From: Exiguobacterium sp. AM39-5BH
Lineage (GTDB): Bacteria > Bacillota > Bacilli > Exiguobacteriales > Exiguobacteriaceae
Direction of reading: 5' to 3'
DNA: 64,000 nt
Assembly: GCF_003467445.1 (NCBI RefSeq)
Contig: NZ_QSGS01000004.1
Span: 169,088 to 233,087, forward strand
A program made the position numbers and the translations under genes. Under the pieces are notes generated by a model, which was not told the origin of the DNA, searched no databases, and saw only the letters and a list, made by a program, of their open reading frames with translations. How positions within the stretch are numbered: the stretch's first letter is position 1; each line of letters starts with the position of its first letter. Of this stretch, positions 36,678 to 44,809 are shown one piece after another.

Positions 36678-37456
36678 ATGCACACCCATGTCCAAACGAC
36701 GGGAGGTGCCTATGAGATCGTTGTCACAATCTTATTGCTGATAGCCTTCTTGGCTTATCCGTTCGTCGCAAAAGTCACGAGTCGCACGTACAAACCATGG
36801 CCGCACCGTCGCTACTTCTTTTGGATGTCAGGAATGATTTGTGTGGGGCTCACATTGATCGGTCCGCTGGCCGCTTTCGCTCATATCAATTTTGTTGGAC
36901 ATATGATTGGTCATCTCTTGCTCGGTATGTTGGCGCCACTTTTAATTGCCTTATCGCGCCGATGACGCTATTGTTACGGACGCTCGACGTTCAGACTGCG
37001 AGAAAAGTGACGAATCTTTTAAAAAGCAGTCCCTTCAAATTTCTCACGAATCCGATAACGGCTTCCGTTCTTAACATAGGGGGACTATACCTGCTCTATA
37101 TGACGAACTTGTATGCGCTCATGCATCAATCCATCTTTTTATACGCGTTGATTCATTTTCATGTGTTCGTAGCGGGGTACTTATTCACCGTTTCTTTAAT
37201 TTATGTAGACGTCACTTCGCATCGCTATAGCTATATCTATCGCTCATTTGTATTGATTGCAGCTTTGGCGGCCCATAAAATCTTGGCAAAGTTGATTTAT
37301 GCGAGTCCGCCGACAGGGGTACCGGTAAGGGAAGCGGAAGTGGGAGCGATGTGGATGTATTATGGCGGCGATGCGGTTGATGTACTTTTGATCGTGATTC
37401 TCTGTGCACAGTGGTATAAAGCGACCGCGCCTCGTCTGCTGACCGACGATACGTGA
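36678..37456 (+). CDS. Cytochrome c oxidase assembly factor CtaG-type protein (frameshifted at ~36956)
   Basis: About 259 residues when repaired, seven TM helices, caa3_CtaG family. Conserved His-rich segments (FAHINFVGHMIGHLLLGM, ALIHFHVFVAGYLF) may bind copper for oxidase assembly. It lies 6 bp after the DUF2243 gene. One base is missing near 36956 (TATCGCGCCG should be TATCGGCGCCG); APMTLLLRTLD resumes one frame over. It is probably a paralogue outside the ctaCDEF operon, so its role is only inferred. Confidence 0.82.
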
Positions 37457-37466
37457 GTGCTCATCA

Positions 37467-37509
37467 AAAAGGACGATTCCCCCATTCATACCGGGAGGAT
37501 CGTCCTTTT
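37467..37509. terminator. Terminator after the ctaG-type gene
   Basis: AAAAGGACGAT/ATCGTCCTTTT stem with a 21-base loop containing a partial inner stem. Confidence 0.75.
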
Positions 37510-37526
37510 CGTCTCGTACGCTGTAC

Positions 37527-37958
37527 TTATTGGACTTGCGTATACAACTTCTGCATGTACTCGTTCACTTCATCGGCCGCTTGGAACATCATGAATGAAT
37601 GTTGCAGGATGATCTCAGGCGAGAAGCCGAGGTCGAGGTCGAGCGTCGAGGCGAGCGTGACGTCACGGTCGCTATCGAGTACGCAACGGAAGTATTTGAA
37701 CTCTTGGTTGAACTCGTTCAAGGCGTTAAGAATCGGTAAATCTTCAACGTAATCCGGCACGTGAGTGACCGTGGCGGCATATAGTTCCGCATCTGTCGTC
37801 TTTTTATTGAAGGCAATAATCATAACGGGCTGAGCCCCGGATTTAGTCGTTTCACGCGTCAAAAATGTGACATGCGTTTCAGTCTCGCTCTCTTTGAACG
37901 TCATCTTACGTTCCGCAACGAGCGCTTTAAATGATTCTACTTTTTCTTCGAAGTTCAC
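37527..37958 (-). CDS. YbjN-like protein
   Basis: A 143-residue cytosolic protein with the alternating alpha/beta pattern of the YbjN/type III chaperone-like fold, for example PILNALNEFNQEFKYFR and the C-terminal LQHSFMMFQAADEVNEYM. The start is a GTG at 37958, 8 bases after AAGGGGG; the longer frame upstream has no SD. Lies 66 bp after the cstR-like gene. Function unknown. Confidence 0.65.
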   Translation of the reverse strand: MNFEEKVESFKALVAERKMTFKESETETHVTFLTRETTKSGAQPVMIIAFNKKTTDAELYAATVTHVPDYVEDLPILNALNEFNQEFKYFRCVLDSDRDVTLASTLDLDLGFSPEIILQHSFMMFQAADEVNEYMQKLYTQVQ

Positions 37959-38024
37959 AAACAAGTCCCCCTTAAAAGTCGTTACTTTAACTTTCGCCCA
38001 TTTGCGAAGGGAAAGCAAGCGGAA

Positions 38025-38291
38025 CTAGCGTTTCATCAACATTTTGATCGCTTCTTCAACGGTTTCTGACGTATCTTCGCCATCTTGTTGGGCGGTGATG
38101 ATGCACTGCTCCAAGTTTTTGGCGACGATGATGGTTGAAGCCCGGTCGAGCGCTGATCGTGCTGCACTTAACTGTGTCACGACGTCGCGACATTCTTTGC
38201 CTTCTTCCATCATGCGGATGATAGCCCGGATTTGACCTTCGACCCGTTTCATTCGGTTCATCACTTTGGCGTCATACTGATACTGTTCCAT
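38025..38291 (-). CDS. cstR: CsoR-family repressor, CstR-like persulfide sensor
   Basis: An 88-residue DUF156 regulator. It has the first sensing cysteine (GKECRDVV) and the second (NLEQCI), but Asn stands where copper-sensing CsoR has the metal-ligand His (HxxxC). This C-x-C without His is the pattern of CstR, which senses persulfides through its two thiols. Two CsoR-type operators lie upstream, and the rhodanese/CoA-disulfide reductase operon beyond them is a typical CstR target. RBS AGAGGTG, ATG at 38291. Confidence 0.85.
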   Translation of the reverse strand: MEQYQYDAKVMNRMKRVEGQIRAIIRMMEEGKECRDVVTQLSAARSALDRASTIIVAKNLEQCIITAQQDGEDTSETVEEAIKMLMKR

Positions 38292-38354
38292 TCGTCTCAC
38301 CTCTATCTTTAAATTGTTCAGTAACCCAACTATTTATTATGTAGTCTCATCTTA

Positions 38355-38370
38355 ATACGTGGGGGAGTAT
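38355..38370. promoter_or_regulatory. CstR-type operator 1 (repressor side)
   Basis: ATACGTGGGGGAGTAT: ATAC and GTAT arms around a G-rich centre, 64 bp upstream of the cstR start. It has the same 16-base length and form as the site at 38444, so it may mediate autorepression. Confidence 0.6.
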
Positions 38371-38433
38371 GTGTCGAGCGGCAACGTTTGAGATCAACTG
38401 TTTTTAAAGTTTACCGTTTCGAAAACAAATCGC

Positions 38434-38462
38434 TTGCAATCAAATACCGCAGGGGGTATATT
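38434..38462 (+). promoter_or_regulatory. Promoter aimed at the sulfur operon, now facing the IS element
   Basis: TTGCAA (38434-38439), 17-base spacer, TATATT (38457-38462). The spacer is almost filled by the operator at 38444-38459. The next sulfur gene on this strand is at 40331, beyond the transposon. Confidence 0.7.
38444..38459. promoter_or_regulatory. CstR-type operator 2 (within the promoter spacer)
   Basis: ATACCGCAGGGGGTAT: ATACC and GGTAT arms with a GC-rich centre, the classic CsoR/CstR operator form. It lies between -35 and -10 of the outgoing promoter, so binding would block RNA polymerase. Confidence 0.72.
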
Positions 38463-38619
38463 TATCACGTGGAAGCGACATGTTCAATGAATCACAAAAG
38501 TTTTGTCGGATGCCCGCTGCCAAGCTGACAACTAAATTTAACTAAATCAGGCGAGAATTCTCCCTCCTCTAAGCGTCTCGGGGCGAAGCCCAGCGTAGGT
38601 GGGAGATGAATCGCCCGTC

Positions 38620-38648
38620 TTGTCGAGATTGTATGTTCTTGATACAAT
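38620..38648 (+). promoter_or_regulatory. Putative tnpA promoter with internal dyad
   Basis: TTGTCG (38620-38625), 17-base spacer, TACAAT (38643-38648). The perfect inverted repeat GATTGTAT/ATACAATC (38627-38649) covers spacer and -10 and could damp expression. Confidence 0.5.
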
Positions 38649-38680
38649 CAGTGTAACCAATCAAAAGGACTGATATATGA

Positions 38681-39079
38681 ATGAAAATGGATACAAACAA
38701 ACATTCAGTCTTTCTTCTGAATTACCACCTCGTCCTGGGGGTCAAATATAGACGCAAGGTGATTGACGAAGACGTCTCGGAGTTCGCGAGACAGACGTTC
38801 GAACGGATCGGCGCGTCGTACCATATCACACTGACCGAGTGGAATCATGACGGCGACCATATCCATGTGTTGTTCAAAGCCCACCCGAACACAGAGATGT
38901 CGAAGTTTCTGAACGCCTACAAGAGCGCCAGCAGCCGACTGATCAAACGAGACTTTCCGCACGTCAAGAGACGACTATGGAAAGAAATGTTCTGGTCTCG
39001 AAGCTACTGCCTCGTGACGACCGGTGGTGCGACGATCGACGTCATCAGGCAATACATCGAAAAACAAGGAAAGGAGTGA
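38681..39079 (+). CDS. tnpA: IS200/IS605 family transposase TnpA (HUH, Y1)
   Basis: A 132-residue HUH single-strand transposase. It has the metal-binding HIHVLF (HUH) motif after NHDGD and the catalytic tyrosine in DVIRQYIEKQGK. Full length for the family (130-155). The enzyme acts as a dimer on the hairpins at the element ends and moves single-stranded circles. The stop lies 5 bp before the tnpB start, and the tnpB SD is inside the tnpA end. Confidence 0.93.
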   Translation: MKMDTNKHSVFLLNYHLVLGVKYRRKVIDEDVSEFARQTFERIGASYHITLTEWNHDGDHIHVLFKAHPNTEMSKFLNAYKSASSRLIKRDFPHVKRRLWKEMFWSRSYCLVTTGGATIDVIRQYIEKQGKE

Positions 39080-39084
39080 TCACT

Positions 39085-40176
39085 TTGCTGAAGGCGTACA
39101 AGTTTCGACTATACCCGACAAAGTCACAGAAAGGACACTTCGTGAAGACGTTCGGTTGCGTCCGTTTCGTCTACAACAAGATGCTAGAAGAGCGTATCCG
39201 GTTGTATGAGGAGTGGAAGCTGGACCCCGACGCGAAGCAGAAGCTCCCGACCCCGGCGAAGTATAAGCCCGAGTTCCCTTTCTTGAAAGAGGTCGACAGC
39301 CTGTCCCTTGCCAACGCCCAGATGGACCTGAACGAGGCATACGCCAACTTCTTCCGCGACAAGTCCGTCGGTTTCCCGAAGTTCAAATCGAGGCACAGCG
39401 ACCGCGCCTCCTACACGACCAACAATCAGAACGGGAGCGTCCGGATCGAGGACGGGAAGGTGAGACTTCCTAAGATCGGCTTCGTGAAGTTCAAACAACA
39501 TCGCTTTTTCGAGGGTGTCATCAAGTCCGCGACGATCTCGATGACGAGGACCGGCAAGTTCTTCGTCTCCATCCTTGTCAATCAAGATGAGGAAAAGTGG
39601 ATTCCTGCTCAAAACAAGGTAGGGATCGACCTCGGGTTGGAACATTTCGCCATCATGACAAATGACGAGATGGTGTCTGAGAAGATCGACAACCCTCGCT
39701 TCCTTCGCAAGTCGGAAGAGAAGGTCAAGAAGGCACAGCGAGCCTTGTCTCGTAAGAAAATCGGAAGCAAGAACAGAGAAAAAGCCAAGCTGATTCTCGC
39801 CAAAAAGCACGAAAAGATCGCGAACCAGCGCAAGGACTTTCTTCATAAGCTGTCAAAACGGATCGTTGACGAGAACCAAGTCATCGTCGTGGAGACGCTG
39901 AAATCGAAGAACATGATGAAGAACCACAAGGTGGCGAAATCTATTGGAGACGTAAGTTGGTATGAGTTCGTCCGACAGTTGGAATACAAGTGTAAGTTCT
40001 ACGGGCGGACGCTCATCAAGGCAGACCAGTGGTACGCATCGACGCAAATCTGTTCCTCTTGCGGCGAGAAAGGCCAGAAGAAGACGATGGATGTCCGTGA
40101 ATGGACGTGTACGTGTGGCGCCCATCATGGTCGAGATATCAACGCGAGCATCAACCTGTTGATGTTGGCCGACTAA
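39085..40176 (+). CDS. tnpB: RNA-guided endonuclease TnpB
   Basis: A 363-residue TnpB, the RuvC-type ancestor of Cas12. It shows the N-terminal FRLYPTKSQK helix region, RuvC-I VGIDLGLEHFAI (Asp), RuvC-II VIVVETLKSKNM (Glu), a zinc finger CSSCG..CTCG and RuvC-III HGRDINASINL (Asp). All catalytic residues are present. TTG start at 39085, 7 bases after AAGGAG. TnpB with an omega-RNA made from the element's right end cuts target-matched DNA and favours element retention. Confidence 0.93.
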   Translation: MLKAYKFRLYPTKSQKGHFVKTFGCVRFVYNKMLEERIRLYEEWKLDPDAKQKLPTPAKYKPEFPFLKEVDSLSLANAQMDLNEAYANFFRDKSVGFPKFKSRHSDRASYTTNNQNGSVRIEDGKVRLPKIGFVKFKQHRFFEGVIKSATISMTRTGKFFVSILVNQDEEKWIPAQNKVGIDLGLEHFAIMTNDEMVSEKIDNPRFLRKSEEKVKKAQRALSRKKIGSKNREKAKLILAKKHEKIANQRKDFLHKLSKRIVDENQVIVVETLKSKNMMKNHKVAKSIGDVSWYEFVRQLEYKCKFYGRTLIKADQWYASTQICSSCGEKGQKKTMDVREWTCTCGAHHGRDINASINLLMLAD

Positions 40177-40298
40177 AAAACCTTCAGGGCAGGGACTTGC
40201 CCGATGAGCTTGGTAAACAATCGTGGCTAGTAAAAGTACGGTCTTCCCAAGAAGCTCCCACTTCAATTTGCGAAGCAAATAAGTGGTGAGTAGTTCAC
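40177..40298 (+). ncRNA. Probable TnpB omega-RNA scaffold / IS right end
   Basis: The 122 bases after tnpB hold no gene but end in GAAGCTCCCACTTC, a hairpin and GTGGTGAGTAGTTCAC, the layout of TnpB guide-RNA scaffolds. The guide would be the flanking host sequence from about 40299 (AAATCATAGATTAAAAGG). The RNA boundary is inferred. Confidence 0.6.
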
Positions 40299-40330
40299 AA
40301 ATCATAGATTAAAAGGATGGGTAACCAAGT

Positions 40331-40636
40331 ATGAAAGCATCTGCTTTGAAACGACAAATGGATTTTGAAGTACCGGTAAACATCATCGACGTTCGCGAAC
40401 GTGACGAGTTCCAAGAAGCGCACATTGCGGGTGCGGCAAATTATCCGCTCTCCGAAATGTCGGAATGGATCGAGGCACTCGACCCTAAAGAAGAATACAT
40501 CATCCTTTGTCGTTCAGGGGCTCGCAGCACGCAGGCGACTTGGCAAATGGAAGCGAAAGGTTATAAAGTGGTCAATATAGAAGATGGCTTGATGAGCTGG
40601 CCCGGTGAAGTCGTCAAAGGAGGAAATGCGCAATGA
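40331..40636 (+). CDS. Rhodanese-like sulfurtransferase
   Basis: A 101-residue single-domain rhodanese. NIIDVRERDEFQEAHIAGA is the family entry and the persulfide-carrying cysteine is in ILCRSGARST (six-residue loop). It moves sulfane sulfur in the cytosol, fitting persulfide detoxification with the next gene. It overlaps that gene by 4 bp (ATGA). SD AAAAGGATGG lies some 10 bases before the ATG. Its ancestral promoter is now upstream of the IS element. Confidence 0.9.
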   Translation: MKASALKRQMDFEVPVNIIDVRERDEFQEAHIAGAANYPLSEMSEWIEALDPKEEYIILCRSGARSTQATWQMEAKGYKVVNIEDGLMSWPGEVVKGGNAQ

Positions 40637-43100
40637 GTAAAAAAATCGTAATCGTCGGTGGGGTCGCCGGTGGTGCTTCGGCAGCCGCCCGCCTTCGTCG
40701 TTTGAATGAAGAGAACGAAATCGTCATGTTCGACCGGGGCGAGTATATCTCGTTCGCGAACTGCGGCCTTCCATATTACATCGGCGACGTGATTCAAGAT
40801 CGTCAAAAGCTGCTCGTTCAAACCGTCGAAGGGATGAATAAGCGTTTCCGACTCGACATCCGTAACTTGACGGAAGTGACAAAAATCAACCGTGCCGAGA
40901 AGACGGTATCGGTGAAACATGTCCAGACAGGTGAGACGTACGATGAGTCGTACGACGTGCTCGTCTTGTCACCAGGGGCGAAACCGATTCGTCCGAACAT
41001 CCCCGGGATTGAAGAAGCAGAAGACATCTTCACGCTCCGAAACATCCCGGACACGGATCAAATCCGTAGCTACGTCGACGACAAAGCGCCGAAGCACGCG
41101 ACGGTCATCGGTGGCGGTTTCATCGGCATTGAAATGGCTGAAAACTTACGGGAACGCGGCGTCGACGTCACGCTCGTCGAGATGGCCGATCAAGTCATGA
41201 CGCCGCTCGACCGTGAGATGGTCTCGCCGGTTCACGAACATATGCGCCTCCATGGTGTCGACCTTCAGTTGTCTGACGGTGTCGACTCGTTCTCTGAGAA
41301 GGGGAAACGTGTCCACTTGAAGAGCGGTCGCGTCATCGATACCGATATGGTCGTCTTGTCAATCGGTGTCGTTCCAGAATCTTCGATTGCAACGGGAGCA
41401 GGACTTGAGACAGGTATCCGTGGCGCCATCCGCGTCAACGAGAAGATGCTCACGTCAGATCCTAACATCTACGCGATCGGTGACGCCGTCGAAGTGCTCG
41501 ACTATATCTTTAAAGAGCCGACGGTCGTTCCGCTCGCATGGCCGGCCAACCGCCAAGGGCGTCTTGTCGCCGACATCATCAACGGTCGCGACGTCAAATA
41601 TAACGGAACGATGGCGACTGGAATCGCCAAAGTCTTCGATATGACGGTCGCCTCGACCGGTTGGAACGAGAAGCGTTTGACAGCGGCCGGGAAAGAATTC
41701 GAAGCCGTCCACATCCACCCGGGTTCACATGCGGGGTATTACCCAGGATCGACACCCGTGTCACTCAAACTGCTGTTCCATCCGACGACAGGTGAAATCT
41801 ACGGCGCGCAAGGCGTGGGGATGAACGGCGTCGACAAGCGCATCGACGTGATTGCGACAGCGATGAAAGGCGGCTTGACGGTGCTTGACCTCCCAGACCT
41901 TGAACTCAGCTACGCACCACCGTTCAGCTCGGCGAAAGATCCGGTCAACATGATTGGTTACGTCGCCTCGAACGTCGTCCTCGGCGATAATGAAGTCGTG
42001 CACTGGAATGAGATTGACGAGCTGGTCCAAAACGGTGCGACATTGCTCGACGTCCGTGACGAGTCGGAGCACGAACTTGGTAAAATTCCTGGCTCGATTA
42101 ACGTTCCACTCAACTCGCTACGCGATCACTTGGACGACTACAGCAAAGACGAAACGATTTATGTGACGTGCCAAGTCGGGCTTCGCGGCTATCTCGCATC
42201 CCGTATTTTGCGTCAAAACGGTTTCAAGGTGAAAAACTTGAGTGGTGGCTACAAGACGTGGTCCCAAGTCAAACGTGACTTCGATGCGATTGAAGCAGGA
42301 ACGAAGGCAGAGAGTGAGACTGCCGCAACAGCAACGGAGGAGGCACCACCAGCAATGACGAATCAACCAATCGGGGAACCGATTTTCCTAGATACGTGCG
42401 GTCTGCAATGCCCGGGACCAATCTTAGAAGTCAATAAAAAAGTAGCCGACCTCGGCGAAGGTGAGACGCTTCGCGTCCTCGCGAGCGACCCTGGCTTCTT
42501 CGCGGACATCGAAGCATGGGCGAAGAAAACAGGCAACCAACTCGTCACGAAACAATTTGTGAATGGGCGCGTCGAAGCGGTCCTCGAAAAGGGAATGGCC
42601 CTGCGGCTGTACAAGCAGGCGCACCAGCCACAGACGGCGCATCGATGGTCGTCTTCAGCGGAGACCTCGACCGCGCACTCGCTTCGTTCATCATCGCCCA
42701 AGGAGCAGCGGCGATGGGCAAAGACGTGACGATGTTCTTCACGTTCTGGGGACTCAACGTCATCCGTAAGCCAGATGCACCAGAAGTGAAAAAACAAGGC
42801 CTCGAGAAGATGTTCGGCATGATGATGCCGTCTCATGCGGGTGAGCTTCCGCTCTCGAACATGAACTTCGGTGGCGTCGGTCAGAAGATGATGAAGAAAG
42901 TGATGAGCGACAAAAACGTCCCGTCACTCGATCAAATGATCAAATCGGCTCAAGAGGCGGGTGTCAAAATGGTCGCTTGTACGATGTCGATGGACGTCAT
43001 GGGAATCAAAGAAGAAGAGTTAATCGACGGCGTCGACCTCGGTGGGGTGGCAGCATACCTTGGGGCGGCTGAAGGCGGTAACTTGAACCTGTTTATCTAA
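40633..43100 (+). CDS. CoA-disulfide reductase with rhodanese, TusA and DsrE domains (frameshifted at ~42592)
   Basis: About 822 residues when repaired. Domains in order: FAD/NADH oxidoreductase (1-440) with GGVAGGASAAARLR and the redox cysteine in ISFANCGLPYY; rhodanese (about 450-550, active Cys in TCQVGLRGYLA); TusA (FLDTCGLQCPGPILEV, 570-640); DsrE-like (from ASMVVFSGD). It should reduce CoA-disulfide or CoA-persulfide and relay sulfane sulfur between the domains. One base is missing near 42592 (AAAGGGAATGG should have four G), cutting off DsrE at 42729 as given. Confidence 0.88.
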
Positions 43101-43118
43101 TCAAATGAAACAAGATGA

Positions 43119-43147
43119 GCGACCGATCAACTGATTGGTCGCTTTTT
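43119..43147 (+). terminator. Terminator of the sulfur operon
   Basis: GCGACC.ATCA/TGAT.GGTCGC stem with a T5 tail. Confidence 0.83.
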
Positions 43148-43186
43148 CTAGTGCTCGGCATCCGATGTGAAAAATGTCGAAAAAGA

Positions 43187-43215
43187 TTGCAATTCTTAAA
43201 CGTTTTTCCTATAAT
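43187..43215 (+). promoter_or_regulatory. Sigma-A promoter of the AGCS symporter gene
   Basis: TTGCAA (43187-43192), 17-base spacer, perfect TATAAT (43210-43215). An inverted repeat AAAAAGTT-GACAT-AACTTTTT (43229-43249) lies at about +7 to +27. Confidence 0.8.
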
Positions 43216-43282
43216 TCTACTCATGTAAAAAAAGTTGACATAACTTTTTCTTATAACTCACACATACACGGAGGATTTAAAG

Positions 43283-44725
43283 ATGGAGAAATTCATAGAA
43301 GATCTCGTTACAAACGCCAACGACCTGCTTTGGTCGTCAGTGCTAATCATTGTCCTTGTCGCTTTAGGGTTATATTTCACGATTCGAATGGGGTTCGTTC
43401 AGTTTCGGATGTTTCCAGAGATGGTTCGTCTCTTATTCAAGGACGGCATGAAACGTGAAAAAGGACAAGTCTCGTCATTCCAAGCGTTCGCCATCGGGAC
43501 GGCGGCACGCGTTGGAACGGGGAATATCGCCGGGGTCGCGACTGCCATCGCACTCGGAGGCCCGGGAGCCGTCTTCTGGATGTGGCTCATCGCCCTCATC
43601 GGCTCGGCGTCAGCGTTCGTCGAGAGCACACTTGCGCAAGTGTATAAAATTCGCGACGGCCGCACATGGCGCGGGGGTCCCGCATACTACATGGAACGTG
43701 CGCTCGGTCAACGCTGGCTCGGGATTCTCTTTGCCATCTTGATCACGTTCTCATTCGGTTTCGCTTTCAACTCGGTTCAGTCGAATACGATTTCGTTGTC
43801 AGTCAGTAACCAGTTCGGGATTAGCACGACGACAGTTGGTATTGTATTGTCACTCGTCACTGCGGTCATCATCTTCGGTGGGATTCAATCCATCGCCGTA
43901 CTCTCAAGTATTATCGTCCCAATCATGGCCGGCGGATATATTTTGCTTGCCGGTTGGATCATGATATCAAACGCATCGTTATTGCCAGAAGTGTTCGGCT
44001 TGATTTTCTCAGAAGGGATCTTTGGACTTCAACAATTGTTCGGTGGTGCCATCGGAGCGATGGTGCTTCAAGGAATCCGACGCGGTCTCTTCTCGAACGA
44101 AGCGGGAATGGGTTCAGCTCCGAACGCGGCGGCGACAGCTGAAGTATCGCACCCGGTCAAACAAGGTTTGATTCAGTCGCTCAGCGTCTTCGTCGATACG
44201 CTTCTCGTCTGTACGTCGACAGCGATGATCATCTTGCTGTCAGGTGTCGCCGGTTCAGAATCGTTCGCAGGTGTCGAATTGACACAGGCGGCGCTCACGG
44301 CTGAAATCGGACCGTTGGCGACATCATTCCTCACCATCGCGATTTTCTTGTTCGCGTTCAGCTCGATTCTCGGGAACTATTATTACGGTGAGACGAACAT
44401 TCAGTTCATCTCGGATAAAAAGATTTACGTCACGCTCTATCGCATCGGTGTCGTCGGCATGGTCCTCTTCGGAGCCGTCCGTTCGGCCGGTCTCGTCTGG
44501 TCGATTGCGGACGTGTTCATGGGTCTCATGGCACTCGTCAACTTGTATGCGATTTTCCGCCTCGCAAAAGTTGCCCGTCTCGTCCTAGACGATTACTTGG
44601 AGCAACGCCGTCAAGGCGACGATCCGGTCTTCTACGCTGATTCGATTGAAGATCTACCAGGCCGCGAGCACATCGAAGCTTGGGAATCAGAAGAAGAAGT
44701 CAAAACCGGTACAATCCGTTCATAA
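43283..44725 (+). CDS. Alanine/glycine:cation symporter family protein (AGCS)
   Basis: A 480-residue AGCS (alsT/AgcS) transporter with about 11 TM helices. Signatures are FQAFAIGTAARVGTGNIAG and GSASAFVESTLAQ early, and RRGLFSNEAGMGSAPNAAA in the middle. It takes up alanine, glycine or a related amino acid with Na+ or H+. GGAGG lies 9 bases before the ATG. Monocistronic, with its own promoter and terminator. The substrate among this family's amino acids is not certain. Confidence 0.92.
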   Translation: MEKFIEDLVTNANDLLWSSVLIIVLVALGLYFTIRMGFVQFRMFPEMVRLLFKDGMKREKGQVSSFQAFAIGTAARVGTGNIAGVATAIALGGPGAVFWMWLIALIGSASAFVESTLAQVYKIRDGRTWRGGPAYYMERALGQRWLGILFAILITFSFGFAFNSVQSNTISLSVSNQFGISTTTVGIVLSLVTAVIIFGGIQSIAVLSSIIVPIMAGGYILLAGWIMISNASLLPEVFGLIFSEGIFGLQQLFGGAIGAMVLQGIRRGLFSNEAGMGSAPNAAATAEVSHPVKQGLIQSLSVFVDTLLVCTSTAMIILLSGVAGSESFAGVELTQAALTAEIGPLATSFLTIAIFLFAFSSILGNYYYGETNIQFISDKKIYVTLYRIGVVGMVLFGAVRSAGLVWSIADVFMGLMALVNLYAIFRLAKVARLVLDDYLEQRRQGDDPVFYADSIEDLPGREHIEAWESEEEVKTGTIRS

Positions 44726-44730
44726 ACGAC

Positions 44731-44764
44731 AAACCGTCTACGAAAGCACGTAGACGGTTTTTTT
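44731..44764 (+). terminator. Terminator of the AGCS gene
   Basis: AAACCGTCTACG/CGTAGACGGTTT stem followed by further T residues. Confidence 0.88.
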
Positions 44765-44809
44765 GCGCCCGAAAGATGGGTAAACTGAAGAAAAGGGGGG
44801 CGTTCAATC

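Larger units (their letters stand above)
38543..40298 (+). mobile_element. IS200/IS605-type insertion sequence (TnpA + TnpB)
   Basis: A complete single-strand-type transposon of about 1.75 kb. The left end has a long imperfect hairpin (about 38550-38615, GGCGA..TCTCCC with GGGAGA..TCGCC) right after TTTAAC, a likely target/TAM. It then carries tnpA, tnpB and a right end whose hairpin (40258-40286, CCACTT..ATTTG with CAAAT..AAGTGG) is followed by TGAGTAGTTCAC. Both genes are intact. The exact ends are inferred. It sits between a CstR-type promoter and the rhodanese operon. Confidence 0.8.

Noticed and set aside
39184..39846. 220-codon minus-strand ORF inside tnpB
   Set aside because: Antisense to intact tnpB with all catalytic residues; no start signal.
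38681..40176. CRISPR-Cas12 locus suggested by the RuvC protein
   Set aside because: No repeats or cas genes; the size, zinc finger and adjacent TnpA show an IS605 TnpB.
44752..44778. Sigma-B promoter GTTTTT-N15-GGGTAA before 44810
   Set aside because: Weak -35, overlaps the AGCS terminator; listed only as a remark.
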